DNA from: Saccharibacillus sacchari DSM 19268
Lineage (GTDB): Bacteria > Bacillota > Bacilli > Paenibacillales > Paenibacillaceae
Direction: 5' to 3'
Length of the DNA stretch: 64,000 bases
NCBI RefSeq assembly: GCF_000585395.1
Contig: NZ_KK073875.1
Span: 323,186-387,185 of the forward strand
Shown here: positions 24,925 through 34,142 of the stretch, piece after piece
Layout: each line of letters starts with the position of its first letter
Position numbering within the stretch: position 1 is the stretch's first letter
The notes under the pieces: generated by a model
What the model was told of the DNA's origin: nothing
What the model saw: only the letters and a program-made list of their open reading frames with translations
The model's database searches: none
Translations under genes and position numbers: made by a program

Positions 24925-25443
24925 ATGGCACAACAAAGAACCGGCGTCGCCACATTTAAAGGCAACCCGATCACCCTGATCGGTCCCGAGTTGAAAGTCG
25001 GAGATTCGGCCCCGGACTTCAAGCTGAACCGCAATCTGCTGGAGGAAGCTTCCCTGAAAGACTTTTCCGGCAAAGTGAAACTGATTAGCGTCGTTCCTTC
25101 GCTCGATACCGGCACTTGCGATGCGCAAACGCGTCGTTTCAATACGGAAGCTGCCGATCTGGGCGAGAATGTGGTCATTTTGACCGTCAGCGCCGATCTT
25201 CCGTTTGCACAAGCCCGTTGGTGCGGAGCGGCAGGCGTGGATCAAGTGATCACCCTGTCCGATTACAAAGGCCATTCGTTCGGCGAAGCTTACGGCGTTC
25301 TAATCGAAGAATTCCATTTAGACATGCGTGCAATCTTCGTACTCGATGCGAATGATCGCATTACTTACGTTGAATATTTGAAAGAAATGAGCGAACACCC
25401 GAACTATGAAGAAGCGATTGCAGCCGTAAAAGCTTTGCTGTAA
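24925..25443 (+). CDS. tpx: thiol peroxidase (atypical 2-Cys peroxiredoxin)
   Basis: Reduces peroxides with thioredoxin in the cytoplasm. The 172-aa length is standard. The peroxidatic cysteine is in [14 protein letters not shown] (about 61) and the resolving cysteine in [11 protein letters not shown] (about 95), the Tpx-specific spacing. AAGGAGG precedes the ATG at 24925; the longer open frame from 24871 has no site. Monocistronic. Confidence 0.95.
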   Translation: MAQQRTGVATFKGNPITLIGPELKVGDSAPDFKLNRNLLEEASLKDFSGKVKLISVVPSLDTGTCDAQTRRFNTEAADLGENVVILTVSADLPFAQARWCGAAGVDQVITLSDYKGHSFGEAYGVLIEEFHLDMRAIFVLDANDRITYVEYLKEMSEHPNYEEAIAAVKALL

Positions 25444-25468
25444 TACGCCGTTCTTCACACATAAGCAT

Positions 25469-25511
25469 GAAAAAACGTACCCGCCCTCGGAACTCCGTGG
25501 AGCGGGTACGC
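25469..25511 (-). terminator. terminator of the 25595-25987 gene
   Basis: CGTACCCGC / GCGGGTACG with a minus-strand T6. Confidence 0.75.
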
Positions 25512-25594
25512 TTACATGAAAGCCGAAAAACGGCGCTGTCCATTTTTTCGAAAATTGATATTTCTCCAAGCGACTATTTGATGGCCTTAGCCCA

Positions 25595-25987
25595 CTACCC
25601 TGTTGTCTTATGTGATGCCAATTTTTTGTCGAGGATCGTGAACAAGCTTATAATCGTACGGTAGTTTGCACCCAGATCACCTAAAGAACCACGGGATGCC
25701 GAATAGATATCGACAGCGCTTTTGACCGGACCTACAGCCAGAACCGAAACGGTGATATCCATCGTCCGACCGAACTTCGTACGCTTCTCCAAGATGATTT
25801 CTCCCACGTTAGGCACTTCATGCAGTACCTTATAGCCGGGAATCTTTTTCAGCGTCGAGCTGACTTCTTCCCAAGCTTTGTCCCTGGAAAGGCTATAGTA
25901 TCTCGTTTTCATTTTAGGATCGGTCGCGCGATCACTCGTGCCTTCCTGGCTGCGAATGATTCCGATCAATGTACGTTTAAACGACAA
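25595..25987 (-). CDS. hypothetical cytosolic protein, DUF1499-like
   Basis: A 130-aa protein without signal or membrane segment. The second half (AVDIYSASRGSLGDLGANY, about 92-110) resembles the end of DUF1499 domains (pattern V..RSASR.G..DLG.N), and the SLSRDKAWEEVSSTLKKIPG helix fits its start. The similarity is weak and no function is known. The start has AAAGGAGGAAAG. It has its own terminator. Confidence 0.6.
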   Translation of the reverse strand: MSFKRTLIGIIRSQEGTSDRATDPKMKTRYYSLSRDKAWEEVSSTLKKIPGYKVLHEVPNVGEIILEKRTKFGRTMDITVSVLAVGPVKSAVDIYSASRGSLGDLGANYRTIISLFTILDKKLASHKTTG

Positions 25988-26066
25988 GATCTTTCCTCCT
26001 TTGACGTTACCCTCATTCTATTCTCTAGTTTAGCATTGTTCGATTAATAACAAAAGAAAAACACAG

Positions 26067-26113
26067 CAAAAAAGCGTTCCCGCTCCGGGAACTTCCCCGG
26101 CGCAAGAACGCTT
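26067..26113 (-). terminator. strong minus-strand terminator below the 6S-like RNA
   Basis: AAGCGTTC / GAACGCTT outer stem with CCGGGGAA/TTCCCGG inside, followed by T6 on the minus strand. It is the final stop for the RNA starting near 26366. Confidence 0.8.
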
Positions 26114-26172
26114 GATCCCATTCGGGACAAAGGGCGCTTCAGCCTATGTAACTGACCACTCCCTGATTTGGA

Positions 26173-26366
26173 CAAAAAGAGATCCCGCTCTGCCGTCCGG
26201 TAACATTGTCTCGAACCTGCTATCGCAGGTGGGTGACCGCAAGACGGGCTTTGAAGTCCCCATGTCATATAGACAGGGCTTTTCATCGCGGCGCCTAATG
26301 TAGATCTCCCGAGACTTCATCATTGGTTCAAAACAACGAAAGACCGAAACGTACATCGCAGGATGT
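26173..26366 (-). ncRNA. ssrS: probable 6S RNA
   Basis: A transcript of about 190 nt is predicted from a very good promoter (26373-26401) to a T-run at 26173-26178. Pairing gives a long rod: GAGATC/GATCTC closes it. The arms GCCCGTC and GACGGC enclose a segment with the small hairpin ACCTGC-GATA-GCAGGT inside a bubble (CACCC on one side, TCGAGAC on the other), and a second hairpin CCCTGTC/GACATGGG forms. The length, the rod with central bubble, and the CACCCACCTGC/GCAGGTTCGAGAC element match my memory of Bacillota 6S RNA. A longer precursor ending at 26067 is possible. The ends are approximate. Confidence 0.7.
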
Positions 26367-26372
26367 AGAGTT

Positions 26373-26401
26373 ATTATAGCGCTTACGACACTCAATGTAA
26401 A
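26373..26401 (-). promoter_or_regulatory. sigma-A promoter of the 6S-like RNA
   Basis: On the minus strand TTTACA (26396-26401), 17 bp, TATAAT (26373-26378). No open frame follows, which supports a non-coding transcript. Confidence 0.75.
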
Positions 26402-26430
26402 CTCTACCGCGCTCTTTTGTTAAAAAATGC

Positions 26431-27213
26431 TCACTTTTCTTTTCTCTCTTTTTTCTCTTTGCCCAGTTCGATCAGTTCGGGCTCGCCTTTCGAATTTTGC
26501 TCCTCTTCCCGCTTTTTCGCCTGATCCTGCATCTTCTGGAAGGTCGCATAGAAGTTCAAGAAAGCAAACCAAGCGATCACGCTGCCCGCCGCAATCACAT
26601 ACAGCACGGGCATATACGTCCAACAAATATAGATGACCGCGATTGCGCCGATCAGCGTCGAGAAAACGCGGAACGGACGCAGCAGCGTAAGCAAAATCGC
26701 ATTTTTCAGAATACCGCCTATTTTCATATGGTAATGGGCAACCATAGAGAAGAAGTTGAACAGCGATACGAATAGCAGAATCATCAGGATCAGCATCAGA
26801 ATGCCGAACAGCTGCATGTTGCGGAACTGCACCATGTAGACCGTGATATCCACGTACATGACCACGAACAACAGCGTATAGAAGATGCCGCCTACCAGAC
26901 TTTGCTTGTAGTTTTCTTTGTACCCTCTAAAATAAGTACGGAAAATTTTGACGTCCGGTTCCCCCATCACCCATTTTCGCGTAACGGTGAACATCGCCGA
27001 AGTCGCCGGGAACAATGTAAGCGGAGCCAGAATTCCTAACGCCCAATTCAATGTCAGTGCTTCGTTCACATACTGCGGGTCGATCGCCAATCGCATGTAC
27101 AAGATGAATAAAAACGGCGCCGAACACAGCACCCAGAGCAGATTCGTTCCCGAGATCCTCATAATCCACTCGGTCAGGCGGTAGATGCCCCCCGTAAGCC
27201 CCCTAAATTCCAA
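26431..27213 (-). CDS. DUF624 (YesL-like) membrane protein
   Basis: A 260-aa integral membrane protein with five or six hydrophobic helices and the DUF624 start MEFRGLTGGIYRLTEW...ISGTNLLWVLC. YesL-type proteins often accompany carbohydrate ABC transporters; none is here. The last 40 residues are highly charged (AKKREEEQNSKGEPELIELG). The start is TTG at 27213, because AGGAGG lies 8 bp upstream and gives the family N-terminus; the frame is open 25 codons further. It stands alone between the helicase and the 6S-like RNA. Confidence 0.8.
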   Translation of the reverse strand: MEFRGLTGGIYRLTEWIMRISGTNLLWVLCSAPFLFILYMRLAIDPQYVNEALTLNWALGILAPLTLFPATSAMFTVTRKWVMGEPDVKIFRTYFRGYKENYKQSLVGGIFYTLLFVVMYVDITVYMVQFRNMQLFGILMLILMILLFVSLFNFFSMVAHYHMKIGGILKNAILLTLLRPFRVFSTLIGAIAVIYICWTYMPVLYVIAAGSVIAWFAFLNFYATFQKMQDQAKKREEEQNSKGEPELIELGKEKKERKEK

Positions 27214-27357
27214 CAGGTATTCCTCCTCAAAAATCGCATAATCGCTAAACCACCATATTGATAGTTCAATTATACCGATTATATCCACTAAAAACCACTC
27301 TTATCAAAAAGGCTTTCGAAACGTTTTGTTGTCAGCGAGCTTGCTTCTTCTCCATGC

Positions 27358-27390
27358 AAAAAAGACGACGCATTGCTGCGCCGTCTTTTG
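27358..27390 (-). terminator. terminator of the DEAD-box helicase gene
   Basis: AAAAGACGACGC / GCGCCGTCTTTT with T6 on the minus strand. Confidence 0.8.
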
Positions 27391-27403
27391 CTTATCTTAA
27401 AAA

Positions 27404-28987
27404 TTAACCTTCGAAGTTATCACGCTTCGGAGCCGGACGATCTCCTTGGTACGAGGACTTGCCTCCGCGACCTTGGTATCCGCCTTCTTTCGAACCTTTG
27501 TAGCCGCCGGTTCCGCCGCTACGGCTGCCTTGGTAACCGCCGCTGCGTCCGCCGCTGCTGCTTCCGCCTTTGTAGCCGCCGCCTTTATAGCCGCTACCGC
27601 TTCCGCCTTTGTAACCACCGCCGCTACGAGCGCCGCCGTAGCTACCCGATGGTTTGCGACGCTTCACGCGAACCGGATCTTCCGGAGTCAGCTCGACCTT
27701 GGCATCTTTCTTCTCGCCGGTCATCAGCTTCATCGCAGCCGACAGCAGGTTCACGGAATCGTACTGTTCCAGCATTTGGATCGCGATTGCTTTGTACTCG
27801 TTCAACTCGCCGTCTTGTACCACTTCGAGCAGACGCTCGGCCAAGATGCGTTGTTTGCCTTCGATCGCTTCGCTCATGGTCGGGAGCGGTTTGCGCGTAA
27901 TCTTGTGACGCGTGACGCGTTCGATGAAGTTCAGGTGATCCAGTTCGCGCGGCGTTACGAACGACCATGCTTTACCTTCTTTACCTGCACGACCCGTACG
28001 GCCGATCCGGTGAACATAGCTCTCCGGATCTTGCGGAAGGTCGAAGTTGATTACGTGCGTAACGCCCGATACGTCGAGACCGCGTGCCGCAACGTCCGTT
28101 GCAACCAGAACTTCGATGCTGCCGTCGCGGAATTTGCGCATTACGGCATCGCGTTGGTTCTGCGAAAGGTCGCCGTGCAAGCCGTCAGCCGAATAGCCGC
28201 GTTTTTGCAGCGCTTCTGCCAATTCGTCAACCCGACGCTTTGTACGTCCGAACAGGATAGCCAGTTCTGGCGATTCCATGTCGATCAAACGAGTCAGAGC
28301 TTCGAACTTCTGACGCTCAGGCACTTCGATGTAAGCCTGATCGATCAGCGGAGCGCTGATTTGCTTAGGGATAACCGATACATGCTGCGGGTTTTTAAGG
28401 AATTGCTCAGCCAGACGTTTGATGTTCGCAGGCATCGTTGCCGAGAACAGCAACGTTTGACGCTCTTCCGGAACCAGCTTCAGGATCGACTGAATGTCTT
28501 CCATGAAGCCCATGTCGAGCATTTCGTCCGCTTCATCCAATACAACGGTTTGAACGTCGTCGAGCTTGATCGTTTTACGGTTGATGTGGTCAAGCAGACG
28601 TCCTGGCGTACCGATGATGATTTGCGGCTTTCTTTTCAGCGCGCGGATCTGACGAACGATATCTTGTCCGCCGTAGATTGCCAAAGAACGAAGTCCTTTG
28701 AAACGTGCCAGCTTCTCGATTTCGTCGGCAACCTGAATCGCGAGTTCGCGGGTAGGCGCCATGATCAGTGCCGAGATTTTTTCTTCTTCGCGGGCGATCT
28801 TGCTGATCATCGGAATGCCGAAAGCTGCCGTTTTACCTGTACCCGTTTGAGCTTGTCCGATCATGTCGCTTCCGCTCAGGGCGATTGGAATCGCCTGCGA
28901 TTGGATCGGTGTTGCTTCTTCAAAGCCCATTTCCGTGATTGCTTGTAATACCTTTGGTTCCAAATCGAAGTCTACAAAATTTGCCAA
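27404..28987 (-). CDS. DEAD-box ATP-dependent RNA helicase, CshA type
   Basis: Cytoplasmic RNA helicase for cold adaptation, ribosome assembly or RNA decay. Motifs: Q motif [14 protein letters not shown] (about 18), [13 protein letters not shown], Ia PTRELA, Ib [55 protein letters not shown]. The C-terminal 90 residues are a Gly/Ser/Arg/Tyr-rich repetitive tail (GGYKGGS repeats), probably RNA-binding. The TTG at 28987 has AGGAG at 10 bp and gives [13 protein letters not shown]; the ATG at 28996 is only 1 bp from the same site. A leader of about 280 nt precedes it. Confidence 0.92.
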   Translation of the reverse strand: MANFVDFDLEPKVLQAITEMGFEEATPIQSQAIPIALSGSDMIGQAQTGTGKTAAFGIPMISKIAREEEKISALIMAPTRELAIQVADEIEKLARFKGLRSLAIYGGQDIVRQIRALKRKPQIIIGTPGRLLDHINRKTIKLDDVQTVVLDEADEMLDMGFMEDIQSILKLVPEERQTLLFSATMPANIKRLAEQFLKNPQHVSVIPKQISAPLIDQAYIEVPERQKFEALTRLIDMESPELAILFGRTKRRVDELAEALQKRGYSADGLHGDLSQNQRDAVMRKFRDGSIEVLVATDVAARGLDVSGVTHVINFDLPQDPESYVHRIGRTGRAGKEGKAWSFVTPRELDHLNFIERVTRHKITRKPLPTMSEAIEGKQRILAERLLEVVQDGELNEYKAIAIQMLEQYDSVNLLSAAMKLMTGEKKDAKVELTPEDPVRVKRRKPSGSYGGARSGGGYKGGSGSGYKGGGYKGGSSSGGRSGGYQGSRSGGTGGYKGSKEGGYQGRGGKSSYQGDRPAPKRDNFEG

Positions 28988-29283
28988 TAGATTCATGCTC
29001 CTTTTATTGTAAGCGGACCGCCACTTTGCTTATGGACAATCTGCTTTCGTATTCTGTATTCTTAAGTAGCCGCAACCGATCGATAACCGAAGGGTTCCTC
29101 ATATGCTGATGACACCAAGTTTTCCGCACCTACTTGGACAAGGGAGGAGCTTCTTCAACGCCGAAGCTGAAAAGCTGAAGCTATATTATATACCGTTTAT
29201 CCTTTAACTCGTGATTCTTCCGTTCAGCCGCTGACGGTTACGGAAACGAGAAAGATCTACTCAAGAACATCTAAATCATTATA
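28988..29283 (-). promoter_or_regulatory. long structured leader and promoter of the helicase gene
   Basis: An extended -10 (TGCTATAAT; TATAAT at 29278-29283) would start a transcript with about 280 nt before the start codon. The leader contains TTTCCGTAACCGTCAGCGG and CGGAA-type pairings (29220-29250), and a second possible -10 TATAAT about 90 nt in. No short open frame with a good ribosome site was seen. Long leaders are common for cold-regulated helicases; the mechanism here is inference. Confidence 0.5.
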
Positions 29284-29394
29284 GCATAAGCGACTATAAA
29301 AAAGCCAGTAAACCTTTCAACGGATTGTCACATTTTTTCACGATTTTCATTTTCGTTCTTGTTTTTTCATTTTCTTTTTCAGGAGTGGTGAGGT

Positions 29395-30222
29395 TTGTTT
29401 ATTCGTATCGGTCATATCGTAACAACGGTCGTCGGGGCTTTATTAATCGCGGCCGGCTTTAACCTGTTCTTGATTCCGCATCAACTGCTCAGCGGCGGCG
29501 TATCCGGCTTATCCATGCTGACCGGCTACTTTACCCCGATCTCCATCGGCGTGCTGTATTTCGTTTATAACGTCCCTATGCTGATCGCCGGTTGGTTCCT
29601 GCTCGGGCGACGCTTCATTCTGCTCAGCATCGTATCCGTTGCCGCTGTTACGGTATTAATTACCGTCGTGCCCGAGCGCATGGTCGCTACCGATCCCATC
29701 CTGTCCTCCGTATTCGGCGGCGTGTTAGTTGGCGTAGGCGCGGGCATTTCCTTCCGCGTAGGCGGCTCAAGCGGCGGCTTCGACATTCTAGGTTCTATCG
29801 TCACGCGTTATCGCGATTTCCCGGTCGGAAATGTGCTTGTAGCGATGAACGGCTTGGTCATCGTTGCGATGGGTTACCTTCAAAACGATTGGAACCTGGC
29901 GCTTCTGTCGATGGTCTCCATTTATATCACGGGAAAAGTCGTCGACATGATCCATATCAGCCACACCAAAGTTACCTTGTTCATCGTGACGAACGATACG
30001 GACAAAATGTTGGAACGCCTGCTCCAGATCGAACGCGGCATTACCCGCATCCCAGCCGAAGGCGCGTTCTCCCATGCCAAAAAAGACATGCTGATGACGG
30101 TTACCACGCGCTACGAGCTGGCCGAACTCAAACGCATCATAAAAGAAGCCGACCCTCTCGCTTTCGTCAACATCGTCGAAACCGTAGGCGTAATGGGCTC
30201 GTTTCGGAAGCGCTCTGTGTGA
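29395..30222 (+). CDS. YitT family membrane protein (DUF161/DUF2179)
   Basis: A 275-aa protein with about five transmembrane helices (residues 8-180), including LIPHQLLSGGVSGLSML and the glycine-rich FRVGGSSGGFDILG, and a cytoplasmic DUF2179 domain (about 205-270, KVTLFIVTNDTDKMLERLLQ). The function of the family is unsettled. The TTG start has AGGAG at 9 bp. Two dispersed hairpin elements lie directly downstream. Confidence 0.85.
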   Translation: MFIRIGHIVTTVVGALLIAAGFNLFLIPHQLLSGGVSGLSMLTGYFTPISIGVLYFVYNVPMLIAGWFLLGRRFILLSIVSVAAVTVLITVVPERMVATDPILSSVFGGVLVGVGAGISFRVGGSSGGFDILGSIVTRYRDFPVGNVLVAMNGLVIVAMGYLQNDWNLALLSMVSIYITGKVVDMIHISHTKVTLFIVTNDTDKMLERLLQIERGITRIPAEGAFSHAKKDMLMTVTTRYELAELKRIIKEADPLAFVNIVETVGVMGSFRKRSV

Positions 30223-30251
30223 AGCCTTTTTTTCGGCTTCGGGAAAGTCCT

Positions 30252-30424
30252 GTTCGCTGGGGAACGCCGCTTGGCGGGCGGAGGATCAAGTGCGTTTCGG
30301 TCGCGTGTTGAAATCGGGAAGCTTGATCTGAATGTAATGAGGCTTCCCGATTTCAAAGGCGATCGCTGGCGCTCCTGCACTGCACTTGATCCTCCGCCCT
30401 TGTGCGGCAAGCCCGCTCAAGAAC
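30252..30424. repeat. dispersed long-hairpin element, copy B (subtype I)
   Basis: Pairs from outside in: GTTC/GAAC, GCCGC/GCGGC (30265-30269, 30404-30408), the perfect 18-bp GGGCGGAGGATCAAGTGC and its complement (30276-30293, 30382-30399), and the inner TTGAAATCGGGAAGC/GCTTCCCGATTTCAA. The unpaired motifs CGGTCGCGTG (left) and AAAGGCGATCGCT (right) match copy A in reverse complement, while the outer stem sequence is entirely different. Confidence 0.8.
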
Positions 30425-30539
30425 TTCCTTAAGACCGAAGCGGCCTTTACAGGCGCTTCTTTTTTTGTGGTGTAGTTTTTCATAAAAACTGCGCAAACAA
30501 AAGTTCATTAGATCCTTTCAAGGTTTTGAAAGCTGCGGA

Positions 30540-30673
30540 GCGTGGGGGGCGGAGGGGGGAATTCAGTGAAAGGCGCCTTTGAACTTGGAAAACCTACATC
30601 TTAAATTTCAATCCAGTTTTCCAAGTGAGACAGCGCCTTGAACGAATTCCCCCCGCAGCCCCCTCCCACACGC
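30540..30673. repeat. dispersed long-hairpin element, copy C (subtype II)
   Basis: GCGTG/CACGC, GGGGGGAATTC/GAATTCCCCCC (30554-30564, 30644-30654), GGCGC/GCGCC and inner ACTTGGAAAAC/GTTTTCCAAGT (30583-30593, 30616-30626). In reverse complement it reads GTTCAAGGCGCTGTCTCAC on one side and TTCAAAGGCGCCTTTCACTG on the other, as in copy D. It lies 130 bp from copy B in opposite orientation. Confidence 0.8.
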
Positions 30674-30794
30674 TTCTTTCGCGAACATAACCGCGATGTG
30701 ATATAATAACCCCGTACCAACTTCATGGTTCGCTTTTCGCAGGTATTCGAGTCAGACAATGACGCACGATTCCGGAAAAGAAAGGGTGACGACT

Positions 30795-30989
30795 ATGGAA
30801 ATGGAAGCCGTAAAACTTGAACAAATCGTGATGAAATGGTACCCCGACATGCTTTCGTTCTTGAAGCAGCAAGAGTTGGATTCCGTGATCGTCCTTCGTG
30901 ACGGCCTGGGAATTCTCGAAGCCGAAGACGCGCTTGACATTATCCATCACAGCATCCTCGAACATCAGTCGCCGGAAGTTTTGCATTAA
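30795..30989 (+). CDS. small acidic hypothetical protein, 64 aa
   Basis: An unrecognised cytoplasmic protein (MEMEAVKLEQIVMKWYP...ELDSVIVLRDGLGI), probably alpha/beta, with an acidic C-terminal half ending HHSILEHQSPEVLH. The ATG at 30795 is chosen because AAAGGGTG lies 6 bp upstream; the upstream in-frame ATG at 30759 has no site. TATAATAACC at about 30702 may be its -10. No partner gene. Confidence 0.6.
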   Translation: MEMEAVKLEQIVMKWYPDMLSFLKQQELDSVIVLRDGLGILEAEDALDIIHHSILEHQSPEVLH

Positions 30990-31042
30990 CGATCAGCTTT
31001 GACAAGGTATTGGGTTGAGTCTTTTCAATAAGTTCTTCCAAT

Positions 31043-31076
31043 AGGCCGCTCTCTTCCTTAGGGAAGGGGCGGCCCT
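31043..31076. other. hairpin in the 320-bp gap before the DUF4015 gene
   Basis: AGGCCGCT...GGGCGGCCCT with an inner TTCC/GGAA. It lacks a T-run. The rest of 30990-31308 shows no gene or recognised RNA; TTGACA at about 31089 has no good -10. Confidence 0.35.
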
Positions 31077-31308
31077 ACATATGAGCATTGACAAAATCGC
31101 AGTACCTTGCCAACGCTAGTAGATTCGTCGCTTCTTCGGAAGGTTAAAGGTTGAAGGTGTGTCTTCCGGCAATGAAGAGGATTTTGCATTTCCCGGAATA
31201 ATCAGGCATTCGTGACAAATTTGTTGCCTCACTTGATGAGAAAAACGCTATACTGGTAAAGGCTTTCGCAGCCGAGAATCACCTACAGACGAGGGAGAGA
31301 ATACAATC

Positions 31309-32514
31309 ATGGATATCTTATGGAGCCTGCTGGCTCTCACGGTAAGCAGCCACAACCCCGAAAGCGCACCCGCAGAACCGATTAATGCCAATCCGATCAC
31401 GGTCGCGGTCGAATCGGCTTGGAATCTCAGTACGCTGACGGCTCAAAAAGACAGCGTGGTCATCGATGCGGACAACCCTCCGATCAAAATCGATCCGCAA
31501 CCCGACGCGCCTAAGGTCAAAGGCATTTATGCTACGGCTTACAGCGCAGGCGGCGCAAGAATGACCGAACTGCTCGATCTGCTTGACAATACCGGTCTTA
31601 ACTCGATGGTTATCGATATCAAAGACGACTTGGGGTACATAACGTACAAAACCGAAAATCAGGAACTGCTGAAAATGGGCACGGCGCAAAAGTTCATTCC
31701 GGACATCGACGCGCTGATGACCAAGTTGAAAGACCACAACGTTTACCCGATCGCCCGGATCGTCGTGTTCAAAGACACGGTGCTGGCTGAAAACCATCCG
31801 GAACTTTCTTTCACGGACTCCAGCGGCAAAGTATGGAAAAACGGCGGCGGCGACGCGTTCGTAAACCCGTACAGCAAGGAAGTCTGGGATTATAACGTCG
31901 CAATCGCCAAAGAAGCCGCGGCGCTCGGATTCAAAGAAATCCAGTTCGACTACGTCCGCTTCGCGGAAGGCTTCGAGAAACGCGCCGACACGCTCAAATA
32001 CGAAAAAGACGGCGACAAATCGCGTACCGAAGCCGTATCCGAATTCGTGCAATACGCGCGCAAAGAACTGGCGCCGCTCGGCGTCCGCGTCTCCGTCGAC
32101 ATCTTCGGCTACGCGGCCTCCGTTCCGGCTGCCGACGGCATCGGGCAAGACTTCACCAAAATTTCGGAAAACGTCGACGTTATCGCGCCGATGGTCTATC
32201 CGAGTCACTACTCGACCGGCTGGTTCGGCGCGAAAGACCCGGACAAAGAACCTTACGTGACGATCAAAGGCTCGATGGTCGACACGTTCAAAAAGCTCGA
32301 CGAGATCGAAGACGAATCGCAGCGTCCGATCGTGCGTCCGTGGATTCAAGACTTTACCGCAAGCTGGCTCGGCAGCGGCCACTATACGAAGTACGGCAAA
32401 GCCGAAGTGGATGCGCAAATCAAGGCCATGGCCGATATGGGCGTAGACGAGTATCTGCTCTGGAACGCCTCCAACCGCTACACCAAAGACGCCAATTACG
32501 GTCCGAAGGACTGA
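31309..32514 (+). CDS. putative glycoside hydrolase, DUF4015 family
   Basis: A 401-aa TIM-barrel protein. The family motifs GIYATAYSAGG (about 72), INSMVIDIKDDLGYI-like NSMVIDIKDDLGYITY, FDYVRFAEGF (about 205-215), VSVDIFGYAA and IAPMVYPSHYSTGWFG are all present, with a C-terminal QAMADMGVDEYLLWN-like end. The extracellular sugar substrate is unknown. The N-terminus is hydrophobic (MDILWSLLALTVSS) and may be a short signal sequence. GAGGGAGAG precedes the ATG. A terminator follows at 32574-32600. Confidence 0.83.
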   Translation: MDILWSLLALTVSSHNPESAPAEPINANPITVAVESAWNLSTLTAQKDSVVIDADNPPIKIDPQPDAPKVKGIYATAYSAGGARMTELLDLLDNTGLNSMVIDIKDDLGYITYKTENQELLKMGTAQKFIPDIDALMTKLKDHNVYPIARIVVFKDTVLAENHPELSFTDSSGKVWKNGGGDAFVNPYSKEVWDYNVAIAKEAAALGFKEIQFDYVRFAEGFEKRADTLKYEKDGDKSRTEAVSEFVQYARKELAPLGVRVSVDIFGYAASVPAADGIGQDFTKISENVDVIAPMVYPSHYSTGWFGAKDPDKEPYVTIKGSMVDTFKKLDEIEDESQRPIVRPWIQDFTASWLGSGHYTKYGKAEVDAQIKAMADMGVDEYLLWNASNRYTKDANYGPKD

Positions 32515-32573
32515 TTGTCCAACCTCAACTTTACCGAGCGATACGTTCATGCGGACGCAAACGCGCGGCAACA

Positions 32574-32600
32574 GCCCGGCCTGCCACGGCCGGGTTTTTG
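32574..32600 (+). terminator. terminator of the DUF4015 gene
   Basis: CCCGGCC (32575-32581) / GGCCGGG (32588-32594) then TTTTT. Confidence 0.85.
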
Positions 32601-32652
32601 CCTGCGTCCGTTTCGGGCGCCATTATCGTTATCTGAAAGGATCTGCCAACCG

Positions 32653-34023
32653 ATGCATGCCGCTTCAAGCTTCAAGCAAAAATTCGCACAGTTTCTCGTC
32701 GTCTTTCTTCCGATTTTCATCACGCAAATCGCGCTGTCCGCCATGGCCTTTTTCGATACCAGCATGACGGGACACGTCAGCCCGGCCGCCCAAGCGGGAG
32801 TCTCGATCGGGGTCAGCCTATGGATTCCGATCCAGACGGGCCTAAACGGCGTGTTGAACGGAATCATGCCGATCGTCTCGCAGCTTATGGGCGGGGGGCG
32901 GGAGCGCGATATCCGTTTCAATCTGTTCCAGGGATTGATCTTGTCGCTTCTGTTCTCCGCAGCGGTGCTTCTGATTGGCGGCCTGCTGCTTAAGCCTGCG
33001 CTCGGATTCATGAATGCCGAGGCCGAAGTCGCGGATACGGCGTATAAGTTCCTGCTATGCCTGGCGTTCGGCGTCGTGCCGTTATTCGGTTATACCGTTC
33101 TTCGAGGCTGTATCGACGCAATGGGCCAGACGCGCGTCTCCATGGCGATTACGCTCTGTTCGCTTCCGGTGCAACTTGTGCTCAATTACCTGCTGATCTT
33201 CGGTAATTTCGGCTTTCCGAAGCTGGGAGGCGTCGGCGCAGGCGTTGCGACCGCCGTTACTTATTGGGTCATTTTTCTGATCGCGCTTATCGTGATGCAC
33301 CGCTTCGAACCATTTGCCAGCCATGGCTTTTTCCGCAAACGTCATCGCATCTCTTGGGCCAAGCAAGGGGAATTGCTGAAGCTCGGCATTCCGATCGGCT
33401 TCGCGACCTTTTTCGAGACGTCCATCTTCGCGGCGGTGACGCTGCTCATGAATCGTTTCGGAACCAACGCTGTCGCTGCGCACTCCGCCGCAATCAACTT
33501 CGCTTCGACGCTGTATATGATTCCGCTGGCGATCTGCATGGCGCTCACCATTCTTGTGGGCTACGAAGCGGGAGCAGGACGGCGCAAGGACGCCCGTCAG
33601 TATGCCTTTATCGGAATCGGTTCCGCCGTACTGATGGCTCTGGTCACCGCGGTTGTTCTGCTGCTGTTTGCCGACAAAGTCGCGTTGATCTATTCGACCG
33701 ATCCTGCCGTCACCGCATTGATCGTGCAATTTTTGGCTTATGCGATCTTTTTCCAGTTATCCGACGCTTTGGCAACGCCGATCCAGGGCGCGCTGCGCGG
33801 ATACAAAGACGTGACTCCTGCTTTTTTCATCACGCTTATCGCTTACTGGGGTATCGGACTTCCGCTCGGATTCGTGTTGGCCGCGTACACCTCGTTCGGT
33901 CCGTTCGGCTACTGGATCGGATTGATCGCGGGTCTGGCTGTCGGGGCTGTTCTGTTACTGCTGCGCTTGTTCAAGGTTCAAAGGATGCACGGCAGCTCCC
34001 CTGCATCGTCCACGCTTTCTTAA
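32653..34023 (+). CDS. MATE family efflux transporter
   Basis: A 456-aa MOP-superfamily drug/sodium (or proton) antiporter with twelve hydrophobic helices in two six-helix halves. Signature segments: ALSAMAFFDTSMTGHVS in helix 1, GLNGVLNGIMPIVSQ, and ALATPIQGALRGYKDV in the second half. AAAGGATCT precedes the ATG at 32653; the open frame to 32515 is read-through of the upstream intergenic DNA. The substrate cannot be told. It ends at a strong bidirectional terminator. Confidence 0.9.
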   Translation: MHAASSFKQKFAQFLVVFLPIFITQIALSAMAFFDTSMTGHVSPAAQAGVSIGVSLWIPIQTGLNGVLNGIMPIVSQLMGGGRERDIRFNLFQGLILSLLFSAAVLLIGGLLLKPALGFMNAEAEVADTAYKFLLCLAFGVVPLFGYTVLRGCIDAMGQTRVSMAITLCSLPVQLVLNYLLIFGNFGFPKLGGVGAGVATAVTYWVIFLIALIVMHRFEPFASHGFFRKRHRISWAKQGELLKLGIPIGFATFFETSIFAAVTLLMNRFGTNAVAAHSAAINFASTLYMIPLAICMALTILVGYEAGAGRRKDARQYAFIGIGSAVLMALVTAVVLLLFADKVALIYSTDPAVTALIVQFLAYAIFFQLSDALATPIQGALRGYKDVTPAFFITLIAYWGIGLPLGFVLAAYTSFGPFGYWIGLIAGLAVGAVLLLLRLFKVQRMHGSSPASSTLS

Positions 34024-34084
34024 ACGGTTAAGTTTTACTGGATATGGACTTCGGTCCGCTTTAATCATATGCCGCTCCTTCATG

Positions 34085-34138
34085 CAAAAAGGCAGCTCCC
34101 GCGTCGTCACGTTCGACGCTCGGAGCTGCCTTTTTTTC
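34085..34138. terminator. bidirectional terminator between MATE and DUF72 genes
   Basis: GGCAGCTCC...GCGTCG / CGACGC...GGAGCTGCC flanked by A5 and T7, serving the two convergent genes. Confidence 0.88.
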
Positions 34139-34142
34139 GAAA

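Noticed and set aside
27404-28948. Long plus-strand frames opposite the helicase, pepF and DUF4015 genes
   Set aside because: They are mirror frames caused by GC-biased codon usage in the real genes; they have no ribosome sites and no protein-like motifs.
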